Part shown: piece by piece, positions 57,401 through 64,000 of the stretch | Layout of the letters: every line of letters begins with the position of its first letter | Position numbering within the stretch: the stretch's first letter is position 1 | Source: Enoplolaimus lenunculus | Taxonomy: Eukaryota; Nematoda; Enoplea; Enoplida; Thoracostomopsidae | Reading direction: 5' to 3' | Length of the DNA: 64,000 nucleotides | Assembly (NCBI GenBank): GCA_030248215.1 | Contig: JASANG010003966.1 | Span: 186,001-250,000, forward strand | Notes under the pieces: model-generated | What the model saw: only the letters and a program-made list of their open reading frames with translations | The model's database searches: none | What the model was told of the DNA's origin: nothing | Translations under genes and position numbers: made by a program

Positions 57401-59515
57401 CGGTCAATTTTTTGCCGCATCCCTGGTGCGTGAAACTCTCACCTTTTTAATAGATAGAAATCACGATCACACCAAAATATTCAATAGATCCGTTATAGAA
57501 TGCCGTTTTATAACATTCGGCAGCACAACCGTAAATCTACTGTATTCGGTAGGTGCATGCGTGATACGGGACCCGGATACGGGGTTTTCTGCCGGATACT
57601 AAACTGAAGCACGATATCCGGTCGCTCCTTCACTATGGTAAGTATGAAAAGTCAACGATTAATCTCCATACTGCTCAAACGTCCTGCGGGACAACGTGCA
57701 GTTCGATCTTTGCTACACATCACTTACATACAAGATTTAAATAACTGTAACCTTTGCTCGTATTCTTAAACGGTCATACAGCATTTATCATCAATTGGTG
57801 ATAGGTTTTGTAACTTTTAAACAAATGAATGATAAAGCTTCACTGCTTAGTGCGTTTTTTGATTACTTCACGTACCCTACTACTACACCTACATCAGGGT
57901 GCAACCGGAATTACAATTTACCGGAACCGGAATTTGAAAATTTTACCGGAACCGGAACTGGAAAGTGAAAAATGCATTTGACCAAAAATTTCATTTTAAT
58001 CGTATTTTTTGCTCTATTATTTGTGAAACAACCTTAGTCGAACATAGGTATTTATTTTATTTGTTGTATTTTAGATTTTCGTCGTCGACTGAAGTGAAAT
58101 CCACCATCAGTGGCTTACATTCGGAGTACAAGTGGCTTTCAAAAGAGATTCTTAAAAATTACCAAAGTTAAGAAAACGGCTAAATTATAACACCCGAATT
58201 TTTAAATCCGGTAAAAATTTACCGGAACCGGAACCGGTAGGTGGAAAAATGCCGGAACCGGAATTCCGGTTGCACCCTGACCTACATATATCTAAAATCA
58301 AATCTACAGCTGTTGCCGGCTCGCTTGTTTGGAGGGACTATTACTAACTGGCGATGGATGCTATACGCATTTGAGAATACAATCTCTTATCATAAAAAAT
58401 CATAAATATGATAAAATACACAGGCGTATCCAGGATTTCATTTGAGTAGAGTACAACCTCATGCAAAAAGGAAACTTTTTTCAACCTGTGTACGATTCCG
58501 ACGGTTATTCTAAAAAGTCTGTTATAATAAGTGCTTGTTTGATTTGAGTAGAAATTTCAGGATGGAATATATCCCGTTTATGCTTCCAAGCCCATGAAAA
58601 AATCGCCACAACGTACGATAAATGGTAATCGTTATTGGATCAGTCATCACACTGCGTACAACATTCCGAGCGCCACACGAATAATTTCCGCTGTCCACAA
58701 ACCTCGCTGACGCGATCATCAACGCACCATCGTGACCAACGATCACATTCGAATCGTCGTAGCGTCGAATTTCACGCCCATTTTTAAGCCAAAATATCTG
58801 CAACAAAATAATTTAACGCGCGAAAAATATTTATTCAACACAAAAACGAATGTGGTTTTCAAACCATTTTCTGCTCTCACACACACATACACATACACTT
58901 ATTGAGTTTCAACGGAAATCTAAGCCACACACTTTCCCATATATAACGCCAAGACTTAGGGTCCGGAAAGCGTAAGCTTTTTCTACACCTAAGCCTAAGT
59001 ATAAATGTAGTGAATGTTTCCAAAACATGCTCGTTTTGGTACATAAAAGAAATTCTGCTAAAGTACAGAACTTGTCGCCTAAGATTAAATCTAAGCCACA
59101 CACTTTCCCATATATAACGCCAAGACTTAGGGTCCGGAAAGCGTAAGCTTTTTCTACACCTAAGCCTAAGCATAAATGTAGGTGAATGTTTGCAAAAAAT
59201 GCTCGTTTTGGTACATAAAAGAAATATTACTAAGTGTACACAACTTGTGGCCTAACATTTCCCACAATTCGAAACCAAACACCAACCAAACTTGTTCTCC
59301 CTTGCCAATACTTTAGACACTTTTTAAAGCCAAATTAAAAAAATCATAATTAGCAGTTTAAATTCACTACGTGGCCTATAACAAAACGCTCCAAAAGCAC
59401 TGAACACTTACCTCAGGGGTAGGTTCTCCATCTGGTGGCATACACGGCAGACGTACTGTACTGTTGACTGGAACCCGTTCGCTCGCTGGCACACTATAGA
59501 AATGCTTTTTGAGGT
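39214..59515 (-). CDS. unc5: UNC5-type netrin receptor, 15 exons, 5' end outside
   Basis: Fifteen exons with consistent phases give 1,158 residues and TGA. From high to low: 59515-59412, 58797-58617, 48511-48317, 47758-47594, 47471-47154, 46281-45823, 45351-44925, 44341-44142, 43812-43622, 43136-42843, 42078-41935, 41178-40852, 40499-40333, 39932-39831, 39418-39214. The order is second Ig domain, two TSP1 repeats, one membrane span, low-complexity linker, ZU5, UPA and death domain. Strong matches are [96 protein letters not shown] and [23 protein letters not shown]5 binds netrin at the cell surface, mediates axon repulsion, and acts as a dependence receptor through the death domain. Signal peptide and first Ig domain exons are not seen up to 64,000. 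The cytoplasmic linkers are about twice the vertebrate length. One 10-kb intron separates Ig2 from TSP1. Confidence 0.95.
39831..39932 (-). CDS. unc5: UNC5 exon: death domain N-half
   Basis: [16 protein letters not shown] to [12 protein letters not shown] plus split Arg; acceptor TTTTTTAG, donor GTAAGT. Confidence 0.95.
40333..40499 (-). CDS. unc5: UNC5 exon: UPA-death domain linker
   Basis: 55 codons rich in Ser, Pro, Thr and Tyr ([14 protein letters not shown]), ending TTF plus the first two bases of the Lys in FKIPL. The acceptor CTTTTCAG at 40,500-40,507 was preferred over a CAG 7 bases further in because it keeps phase 0 with the previous GTTAGT donor. Confidence 0.82.
40852..41178 (-). 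CDS. unc5: UNC5 exon: UPA C-terminal part and linker
   Basis: [20 protein letters not shown] matches the end of the vertebrate UPA module; about 65 residues of Ser/Ala/Gly-rich insert follow before [15 protein letters not shown]. Donor GTTAGT, phase 0. Confidence 0.88.
41935..42078 (-). CDS. unc5: UNC5 exon: UPA middle
   Basis: 48 codons, [17 protein letters not shown] through [11 protein letters not shown] to GANYQ; acceptor TTTCCAG, donor GTGAGT, phase 0 both sides. Confidence 0.94.
42165..42689. mobile_element. MITE family E, interrupted by an hAT-like MITE
   Basis: The ends AAGGGTGGCGATA and GGCGCCACCCTAA are inverted. Family C element 42,280-42,678 is inserted near the right end and duplicates GCGCCACC of this element. 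A partial relative is at 16,035-16,155. It lies in a UNC5 intron. Confidence 0.7.
42280..42678. mobile_element. hAT-like MITE family C, copy 1, 8-bp TSD GCGCCACC
   Basis: The left end CAGGGTGGCAACAAAGG and the right end GGTGACACCCTG bound 399 bp of GGATTCGGATTCGG words around a core (ATACGGCTGGCATTGCGTTG, ATATCTGAAATTTGCAACAT) shared with 52,822-53,141. GCGCCACC is duplicated exactly on both sides. Confidence 0.93.
42843..43136 (-). CDS. unc5: UNC5 exon: UPA N-terminal part
   Basis: 98 codons: [19 protein letters not shown] through [15 protein letters not shown] and [13 protein letters not shown] to [14 protein letters not shown]. Donor GTAAGG, phase 0. Confidence 0.94.
43622..43812 (-). CDS. 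unc5: UNC5 exon: ZU5 C-half
   Basis: [20 protein letters not shown] to SRPEWQ; acceptor AATTATAG, donor GTAGGT. An additional AG ten codons into the exon was rejected because phase 1 from the previous exon requires the upstream site. Confidence 0.93.
44142..44341 (-). CDS. unc5: UNC5 exon: ZU5 N-half
   Basis: [12 protein letters not shown] through [20 protein letters not shown] and VVPEGTL to RPQLT; acceptor TTTATTTCAG, donor GTAAGG, phase 1. Confidence 0.94.
44354..44580. mobile_element. MITE family J, copy 1, next to UNC5 acceptor
   Basis: Starts CCATATTTTCAAATGCGTAT and ends AACATATGAGAGTACGGAC; it aligns along its length to 61,488-61,722. Its edge is about 13 bases from the ZU5 exon acceptor. 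A 101-codon minus-strand frame (44,409-44,714) runs through it and is not an exon. Confidence 0.7.
44925..45351 (-). CDS. unc5: UNC5 exon: low-complexity linker 2
   Basis: About 142 residues of Ser/Thr/Gly/Pro-rich sequence ([36 protein letters not shown]), then a more complex end with [17 protein letters not shown] and EERQNLR. DTVD fits a caspase DxxD site, and vertebrate UNC5 is cleaved in the same linker. Donor GTTAGT, phase 2. Confidence 0.9.
45823..46281 (-). CDS. unc5: UNC5 exon: low-complexity linker 1
   Basis: 153 codons just inside the membrane: [32 protein letters not shown], many Gly, Asn, His and Ser, ending SSGGAGG. Donor GTAAGT at 45,822-45,817, phase 1; acceptor AAAATTTTAG. 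Entry and exit phases fit both neighbours, which fixes the ends. Confidence 0.9.
46585..46817. mobile_element. MITE family J, copy 2
   Basis: ATTCTCAAATATGTGTAAAA at the left and ATACACATTTGGGAATATGG at the right are the inverted termini; GATAGGTCTTGTAACTTTC inside is the family core. UNC5 intron. Confidence 0.75.
47154..47471 (-). CDS. unc5: UNC5 exon: juxtamembrane and membrane span
   Basis: Pro/Ser-rich stalk, then [20 protein letters not shown] with LIYFVVKRK (hydrophobic span followed by basic stop-transfer residues), ending ELYYSSQ. Donor GTAAGT, phase 1. Confidence 0.94.
47594..47758 (-). CDS. unc5: UNC5 exon: second TSP1 repeat
   Basis: [18 protein letters not shown] to [18 protein letters not shown] and [12 protein letters not shown]; WxxWxxW and six Cys as in TSP1. 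Donor GTAAGC. Confidence 0.95.
48317..48511 (-). CDS. unc5: UNC5 exon: first TSP1 repeat
   Basis: [46 protein letters not shown]; acceptor AAATTTTAG, donor GTAAAT, phase 1. Confidence 0.94.
48563..48830. mobile_element. CCGGAATTC-rich MITE-like repeat
   Basis: Left GGGTTCAACCGGAATTC and right TTCCTGTTGGATCTCTGC (inverted: GATCCAACAGGAA) bound a block of TTCCTGTTCC/ATTCCTG words. Ends are loosely inverted. Intron of UNC5. Confidence 0.5.
48831..50100. other. UNC5 intron, nothing recognised
   Basis: AT-rich. The open frame 49,592-49,981 has no domain and no splice sites in phase with flanking UNC5 exons. Confidence 0.45.
50107..50248. repeat. 71-bp tandem duplication, 2 copies
   Basis: TTAATTCTTATTGTTTCAAA through CAATTAAAAATCGCCGCC occurs twice with one substitution, indicating recent duplication in the UNC5 intron. 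Confidence 0.92.
50375..50573. mobile_element. MITE family A/K hybrid copy
   Basis: The left part (GCGAGACTGTAATAGAGTAA then GCTTAAAC) is family A; the right end (TTACGCCGCTTAAAGTAACA then TTGGCC) is the family K terminus. This supports A and K being one lineage. Confidence 0.65.
51000..51140. mobile_element. CCGGATA-rich MITE fragment
   Basis: AGCCAGGGTGCGACC at the left, then CGCCGGATAATAATCCGG and ATATCCGGTCAAATTCTG. The family resembles 57,184-57,640. The right end is uncertain. Confidence 0.45.
51600..51628. repeat. (ATAC)n microsatellite
   Basis: ATACATGCATACATACATAC with following repeats ending ACACACAT. Confidence 0.85.
51861..52797. mobile_element. TIR element family H with internal ~155-bp tandem repeats
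   Basis: TTTATTGAGCGAAGCTCG at the left is the inverse of the right end, GAGCTTCGCTC followed by TTCGCTTCGCTCAATAAA. Inside, a unit containing CTAACTATTCAATTATCGG and TTTTGGAGGTTTG recurs at about 51,938, 52,092, 52,246 and 52,421, with a remnant near 52,548. The right part has AAAATCGGTTCAGCCG and GACGGACGGACGGAC, motifs widespread in invertebrate non-autonomous elements. No coding capacity. Confidence 0.8.
52822..53141. mobile_element. hAT-like MITE family C, copy 2 (older)
   Basis: Left ATGGGTGCCAGCAAAG and right GGTACTACCCTG are worn versions of the family C ends. The core GCAGCTGGCATTGCGTTGAT and the ATTCGGATTCG words match 42,280-42,678. No clean target duplication remains, so it is older than copy 1. 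Confidence 0.75.
53480..53698. mobile_element. MITE family I, copy 2
   Basis: ATTCGTCGCCTGACAACTTG at the left and CAAATTGTCAAGCGACGA at the right; CCTAAACCTGAGTCTAAGC inside as in the 9.46 kb copy. Confidence 0.75.
53700..57180. other. UNC5 intron, with TATATACA microsatellite at 55,383-55,480
   Basis: 55,383-55,480 is a (TA)n/(CATATA)n simple repeat. 57,022-57,042 is a GTT triplet run. The long frames here (54,391-55,239) are featureless. No UNC5 Ig exon is seen. Confidence 0.5.
57184..57640. mobile_element. MITE with CAGGGAGCGACCG ends, carrying an inserted element
   Basis: CCAGGGAGCGACCGAATG at the left pairs with GATATCCGGTCGCTCCTT at the right. A family F element (57,269-57,425) interrupts it. 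Confidence 0.65.
57269..57425. mobile_element. MITE family F, short copy with 57-bp tandem duplication
   Basis: CAGGGATGGGCGGTCTCGGG to GCCGCATCCCTG. A 57-bp segment is tandemly duplicated exactly (57,259-57,315 and 57,316-57,372) and contains the palindrome GGTCTCGGGTAAAGCCCGAG (ACC). Confidence 0.75.
57747..58386. mobile_element. MITE family J, copy 3, split by hAT-like MITE
   Basis: The left arm (ATTCTTAAACGGTCATACAG, GGTGATAGGTTTTGTAACTT) and the right arm (ACTAACTGGCGATGGATGCT, ATACGCATTTGAGAATAC) are the two halves of the family; family D copy 2 lies between them. Confidence 0.75.
57895..58279. mobile_element. hAT-like MITE family D, copy 2, 8-bp TSD ACCTACAT
   Basis: CAGGGTGCAACCGGAATTAC at the left, CCGGTTGCACCCTG at the right. 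ACCTACAT is duplicated exactly at 57,887-57,894 and 58,280-58,287. The core (ATTTGTGAAACAACCTTAGT, CGACTGAAGTGAAAT) is the inverse of copy 1 at 30.7 kb. Confidence 0.95.
58617..58797 (-). CDS. unc5: UNC5 exon: Ig2 second half
   Basis: [20 protein letters not shown] then [20 protein letters not shown] and [16 protein letters not shown]; the YxC of an I-set domain is present. Donor GTACGT, phase 1. Confidence 0.94.
58916..59257. repeat. 171-bp tandem duplication, 2 copies
   Basis: AAATCTAAGCCACACACTTT through TAAAAGAAAT occurs twice with a few differences. The frame 58,877-59,173 is a translation of this repeat. UNC5 intron. Confidence 0.92.
59412..59515 (-). CDS. unc5: UNC5 exon: Ig2 first half
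   Basis: [20 protein letters not shown] and [14 protein letters not shown], matching the Ig1-Ig2 junction and first Ig2 Cys; acceptor TTATTTTTAG, donor GTAAGT. The codon split at its start belongs to an exon outside the window. Confidence 0.94.
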
Positions 59516-59820
59516 CTAAAAATAAACAAAGAAAAAAACAATGAAATACATTAATTGCAAACAACACAAAATCAAATACGTAAAAATTTAGTTAAATCAC
59601 CATTGCTTCCTATACCGTGGCCGGGTACAGACAGTACACCACGAGACATGTGCGGTAGATGGTATCACAATTCGTCTACCGACAACTTGTAATTTGAAAT
59701 TTTATCGACTCTACTTAATGCTTTTGAAAAATATAGACATGCATCCTTGAAGTCGGAGTATTTTAACCGGTGATATTGAACGATTTCGCATAACTATTCC
59801 CCACATAATTGGAAGCGCAG

Positions 59821-60208
59821 CAAGGATGGGCGGTCTCGGTTAAAAACCGAGATCATCGAGACCGAGACCTGACTACCGAAACCGATCAAGACGGAAGTCT
59901 CGGTCTCGGTCAATTTTTGGTTATCACCGAAAAGATTAAAATTTTCAAAATAAATTATTTCTAATGTTTTCACCGTAGTTTTTGTGTTTTTCATCGCTGT
60001 ATGCGTTTTTTCAGAATATCTGCTCGTAATTATTGCGTAACTATGAAATTATATTATTTCACAGCAGAATTTTATTTATCGGCCATACTTGCTTCAACAA
60101 TACAGTCATACATTTGCTGAATGCTCGACTTCTGGTGTCGGTTCCAAACCACCGAGACGTGCCAAAAACCGAGACTTGCCGAGACCGAGTCTGCGACTCG
60201 CATCCCTG
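59821..60208. mobile_element. MITE family F, long copy
   Basis: CAAGGATGGGCGGTCTCGG at the left and GACTCGCATCCCTG at the right, with CCGAGACC/GGTCTCGG words near both ends. Flanking 8-mers AAGCGCAG and TCGCTCAG match at 5 of 8, a possible worn duplication. Confidence 0.65.
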
Positions 60209-61487
60209 TCGCTCAGACCGAAAACGCAATGTGCGCTGGGTACATTCTTTTACACGCGGAAAGCAATTAGTTGCATACATTTCCCTAAATGCATTCTCTA
60301 CTCTTGCTCGCACTACTGAATACGTAAGTAGTTGGAACAAAATTTCTCGTAGCTTAATAACTCTATTCCCATTACGGCATCGAATAAGCGTTATTTTATT
60401 TTGAAAATAACAATAACCGATTGTAGTTTAGCTTTACAGAACCAAAAAAATTGTCGCCAATTTGTTAATTTCTCAAATGAAATTTTTATTCATATACAAC
60501 AAAGTTCCGGTATCAAATGTAATAATAAAATAGATATTATTATACACAAAACACCGTTCTTAATACAAAAAGTTGGTTTCAATCTTAGTTGGGAGGGGTG
60601 GCGCTTAGGCCATGGTGGCTCCCCTTGCATCCGCCATGAATATGTATCAAATTCATGCCCATCGTGAATACATACGGTAAATTCTGTGCAACACGTTCCG
60701 GTTCACCCACTATGATATATACATTTATCAGCATCATTTTTGCTTCCGCCAGCATACATTTACTTGTCGCTCTGCAAAATTTCCACTCAAAACTTCAACA
60801 AAACTCTTGTTTCCTGACCGTTTTGCTATATATACAGCTCGAATACATCACTACGCAAAATCTCCTCCCTTTCAGAATGAAAGCTACCCGCCCATGCCCC
60901 CATTAACCGTTTCGCTCGCCGCCCCATTGAAACAAACTCACATTGAAAACTCAACAGAAATATATTTTCGTACTCGAGTTGCAAACAAAGACTAACCGCT
61001 AGGCTAGTGTCATTATATATACGTAGCATAGTTCTGATCACTAAATTTTTTCGTACTACTTCGTATTTTGCAATCGTAACAATATTTCAACTCAAAAAAT
61101 TACTATTTTCGTTCAATTCAAAAGTTTTGCTCAATAGCCAATCAGCATTCAACGCAGAATGCAAAAACAGAATTTCATTGGTTATTTTCAATTTTACGCA
61201 TCATGTTTGAAGTAATTTCATTGGCTAAACAAACATCAAAGATATTCGATAGTCAACAAAAATAATGGAAACCCTAATAAAAACTTGTGATTGAAAAACC
61301 AGATGCAATCTTTGTACTCAATTGCGAAAAAAAATTTAATTTCGTCAGGGACTGGTGGTGGGGGATCGATCCAGGAACTCCCCTAGATCCGTCCCTAAAC
61401 AGTGCAACAATTCTCCATACCTTGAGCATATGATATCTTAACGATTTTACCCACACTTCCGGTTATAGCATACATCATAACATAATC
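60209..61487. other. Probable UNC5 intron, nothing recognised
   Basis: AT-rich; no Ig1 exon on the minus strand. A GCGCTGGGTACATTCTTTT dispersed motif is at about 60,233. Confidence 0.4.
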
Positions 61488-61722
61488 TTGGCCCATATTC
61501 TCAAATGCATATAGCACTAGCACCTATTACCAGTTAGTAATAGGTTTTCGAACTAACGAACTGGTGTAATTACAGATCTCAAAATTTGTCCAGTAGCAGA
61601 GAAAATCGAAAGCAATAAGTGTATTGAATTTCAAACCTCACTATTTTCTGCTTCGAAAGTTACAAGGCCTATCACCAACTGGTAATACGTGCTACACACA
61701 TTTGAGAATACGAGCTCTTACC
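61488..61722. mobile_element. MITE family J, copy 4 (best preserved)
   Basis: CCCATATTCTCAAATGCATA at the left, CACATTTGAGAATACGAGC at the right, with ACCTATTACCAGTTAGTAAT and GCCTATCACCAACTGGTAAT as inner inverted arms. Confidence 0.85.
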
Positions 61723-64000
61723 TGACTAAGCCAGTAGCCATATCCATATATTTATTCCTTCCAAATCCAAACATTTCACATTCCCAATACAGCCTCAAAT
61801 GCTCCACACACGTAAATCACACGTCTTAACCCCCCTTATACCAGCTTCGTCTCACAATTTCCGGACGAGTACCCTCAACCCGATATCAGATGACATCTCT
61901 TAATTTTCCAAGCCCCCCATCAATCAAAATCTGGCCCCGAATTTGTACCTTTCTCAAACCAAAACAAGCCGCAAAACAAATATCTGGCCCTGGCTCCGCA
62001 AGCAACTGACCACCGGCTACACACTCTGTCAACCAAATTACCCTGTTGTAACCAGAAGGCACTTTAAACCAGATAAACCAGAAGGTTTGTTTGTTAAATT
62101 CGGTCCTATCAATCACTTTACGTATCCTTCATATATGACACCGGCTCCAGACAGGGTCCTCACAAGACAGGCATACATAGGCAATCCCTGCATTTACGAT
62201 TCTCCCAAATGAAATTAAACACAGCAATACCAATAACACTTCTTCTTCTTCTTCAGGGTGGCAACCGGAATTCCGATTTTGATTTTAAAATTTCGATTCA
62301 AACTCAGTTCCGTTTACGATTCGAAATCGCTAATTTTTCATCGTTTCTAACGTGTGTACGTATTATTTCAATTTAGTCGCGAAATTGACGTACATAAAGT
62401 TCTGTTAAGTTTCACAACAACCAATGCTTATAGCTGTTCCCAAATGACAATTTGTTATATGTCGCATGAAACTTATCATAGAACCATGAATAACATGCCA
62501 TCGGATACAGATATATTGATTTAGTGCATACTAATTACATATAATACAAGGTTCAACCGGATATCCGGCTCAAGTATTTTGCCGTGCCGGATAATTTTCT
62601 AAAAATCTTCAAAGTTGCAGAGTTTGTATAAATTGTGTTATTTCAAGATCAAAGCGTACAATAGCAGCATATCTGCATATTGAGCAACAGAATGATCTCT
62701 GAGTGATTTATGCTCAACTCCTGACCCACCGTTCCAATTTGCGCCTTCAACTACTGGCGAATCCAGAAGGGGGCCATCCCAGGCTAGGCACCCAACAGTG
62801 ATCAGTAGCAACATTTTGTATTAAGGTCTAGCGGTAAAATAGCGTTTCGTTCGGCATTCTGTTCGTTTCGCTCGTCAGTTATTTTTCATTAATATTAAAC
62901 GTTGCACAGCCCCGCTTTTTGGGAATTTGTGGATCCGCGACTGCTGCCCCCCACCCTCAAAAAAAACTCGTGGTCGACGGAAAGTTTCACCGAAAAGTGA
63001 ATATTAAAAAAACAACGCAATGTTTTCAAAACAAACGCTATTCGAAATCAGAAACATATTTTTTCTAATATAAATTTTTTCAGAAAATTCCTAGTCACAA
63101 CACAAAATTATTGCACCGATTTCTACTATAAAGCATTACTATCAAACAGCGTATATATACGCAAGTATCACTAATCGACCGAATATAAGGATCCGGTTTA
63201 GCATACGGCAAAAAATCGACATTCGGATCCGGTTCGGATATCCGGTAAAATATATATCCTGTTGATCTCTGACACGTATATATGTCAGAGCTAAGTTTAA
63301 AGTAGGACTGGCTCAACAGAGAATATTACTTTCATATTATTAGGCGGCAGGTGTTACATATGTATGCACAAACGTAAGCCTTTGTTTAAGCAATAGCCTT
63401 AAATTTGAGGAAATGCACAACAGTCATTCGAGGTAGTTCCCAAAACTAACTTGCCCTAAGTTCAAGGTAGTTTTGGGTTCTACTTATCTCACAACGACAA
63501 ACATATTAAATATGATTAATCCATCATTCCCTCAATCCTTTCCCAGTTGCCACCATTTCGGCTTCTGAAGCAAAATTTATCTGCTCGTGTCAGAATCTTC
63601 CAGCCAGCTTCATGACTCATTCTATCTTGTATACCACAATCGAACCGCCAAATCTACCTACCTTGCCGTCACAATCTTTCTACCCATATCTACTTACCCA
63701 TGCCATATGAATCACCCCTCATCTTTAATCGGTTTCCCTTAATCTTAATCCACACAAACACACAGGACACCAATTGTAAACCAAAATGTCCAATCACAGC
63801 CTTCGAAACCACTCAAAACTTGGGCATCTATCAGTTCTCACCCCCGGTAAACTTGCAACGCACACTTTCAAAACGCATCAAATCACAGCTTAAATCACCA
63901 ATCGTATCTTATCCGCTAAAATATATGTGCAACTGAAACTAAAACTCAAAACCTATCTTTCTGTACGCTAAAATTCCCTAGCTAGTCATTAGCGTGCGTT
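61723..64000. other. Probable UNC5 intron with CCGGATATCCGG repeat ends
   Basis: 62,254-62,330 begins AGGGTGGCAACCGGAATTCC like a MITE end. 62,553-63,260 is bounded by CAACCGGATATCCGGCTC and CGGATATCCGGTAAAATAT, possibly one element. No exon found to the end of the window. Confidence 0.4.

Noticed and set aside
58877-59173. 98-codon minus-strand frame with repeated [11 protein letters not shown]
   Set aside because: Translation of a 171-bp tandem duplication inside a UNC5 intron.
1-64000. LTR elements, reverse transcriptase, Polinton or toxin genes, CRISPR arrays
   Set aside because: None seen; the repeats are short TIR elements and minisatellites without coding capacity, and the window is eukaryotic.

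Overview
The window is nuclear DNA from an animal. It is AT-rich, its genes are split by GT-AG introns, and it is crowded with short non-autonomous DNA transposons and minisatellites. Two host genes can be read exon by exon: alpha-SNAP (plus strand, complete, 9 exons) and an UNC5-type netrin receptor (minus strand, 15 exons, 5' end outside the window). The UNC5 layout of Ig, two TSP1, one membrane span, ZU5, UPA and death domain means a bilaterian or close relative. A marine invertebrate such as a tunicate would fit, but the sequence alone does not prove the phylum. I saw no LTR element, retrovirus, Polinton, LINE reverse transcriptase or toxin gene.

Layout. 1-12,400 has no gene I can support; it holds TIR-type MITEs (3.2, 7.1, 7.7, 8.0, 9.5, 11.2 kb) and a decayed tRNA-like SINE (4.8 kb). 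12,434-13,881 is a candidate two-exon gene for a 75-residue secreted peptide precursor with an amidation/dibasic site; its intron carries a 32-bp minisatellite. 14.2-21.2 kb is MITE-rich and contains a second, similarly built signal-peptide exon (18,313-18,393). 21.25-24.95 kb is a large ~81-bp minisatellite with a ~955-bp higher-order repeat; the same monomer recurs inverted at 25.45-25.89 kb. 26,164-26,933 is a terminal exon encoding an AttH/CrtC-like (DUF7064-type) domain. 27-30.2 kb is MITEs plus a tRNA-like hairpin element. 30,294-34,659 is alpha-SNAP. 34.7-39.2 kb is the convergent intergenic space with three well-delimited MITEs. 39,214-59,515 is UNC5. 59.5-64 kb is probably UNC5 intron, again with MITEs.

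How the parts relate. alpha-SNAP (vesicle fusion) and UNC5 (netrin guidance and dependence receptor) are convergent neighbours with no evident functional link. The mobile fraction is dominated by hAT-like MITEs. Four copies keep readable 8-bp target-site duplications, and two nesting events (one element inside another) give relative ages. The most interesting leads are the candidate secreted-peptide gene with its look-alike first exon, the orphan AttH-like exon behind the inverted minisatellite, and the enlarged low-complexity linker of this UNC5.
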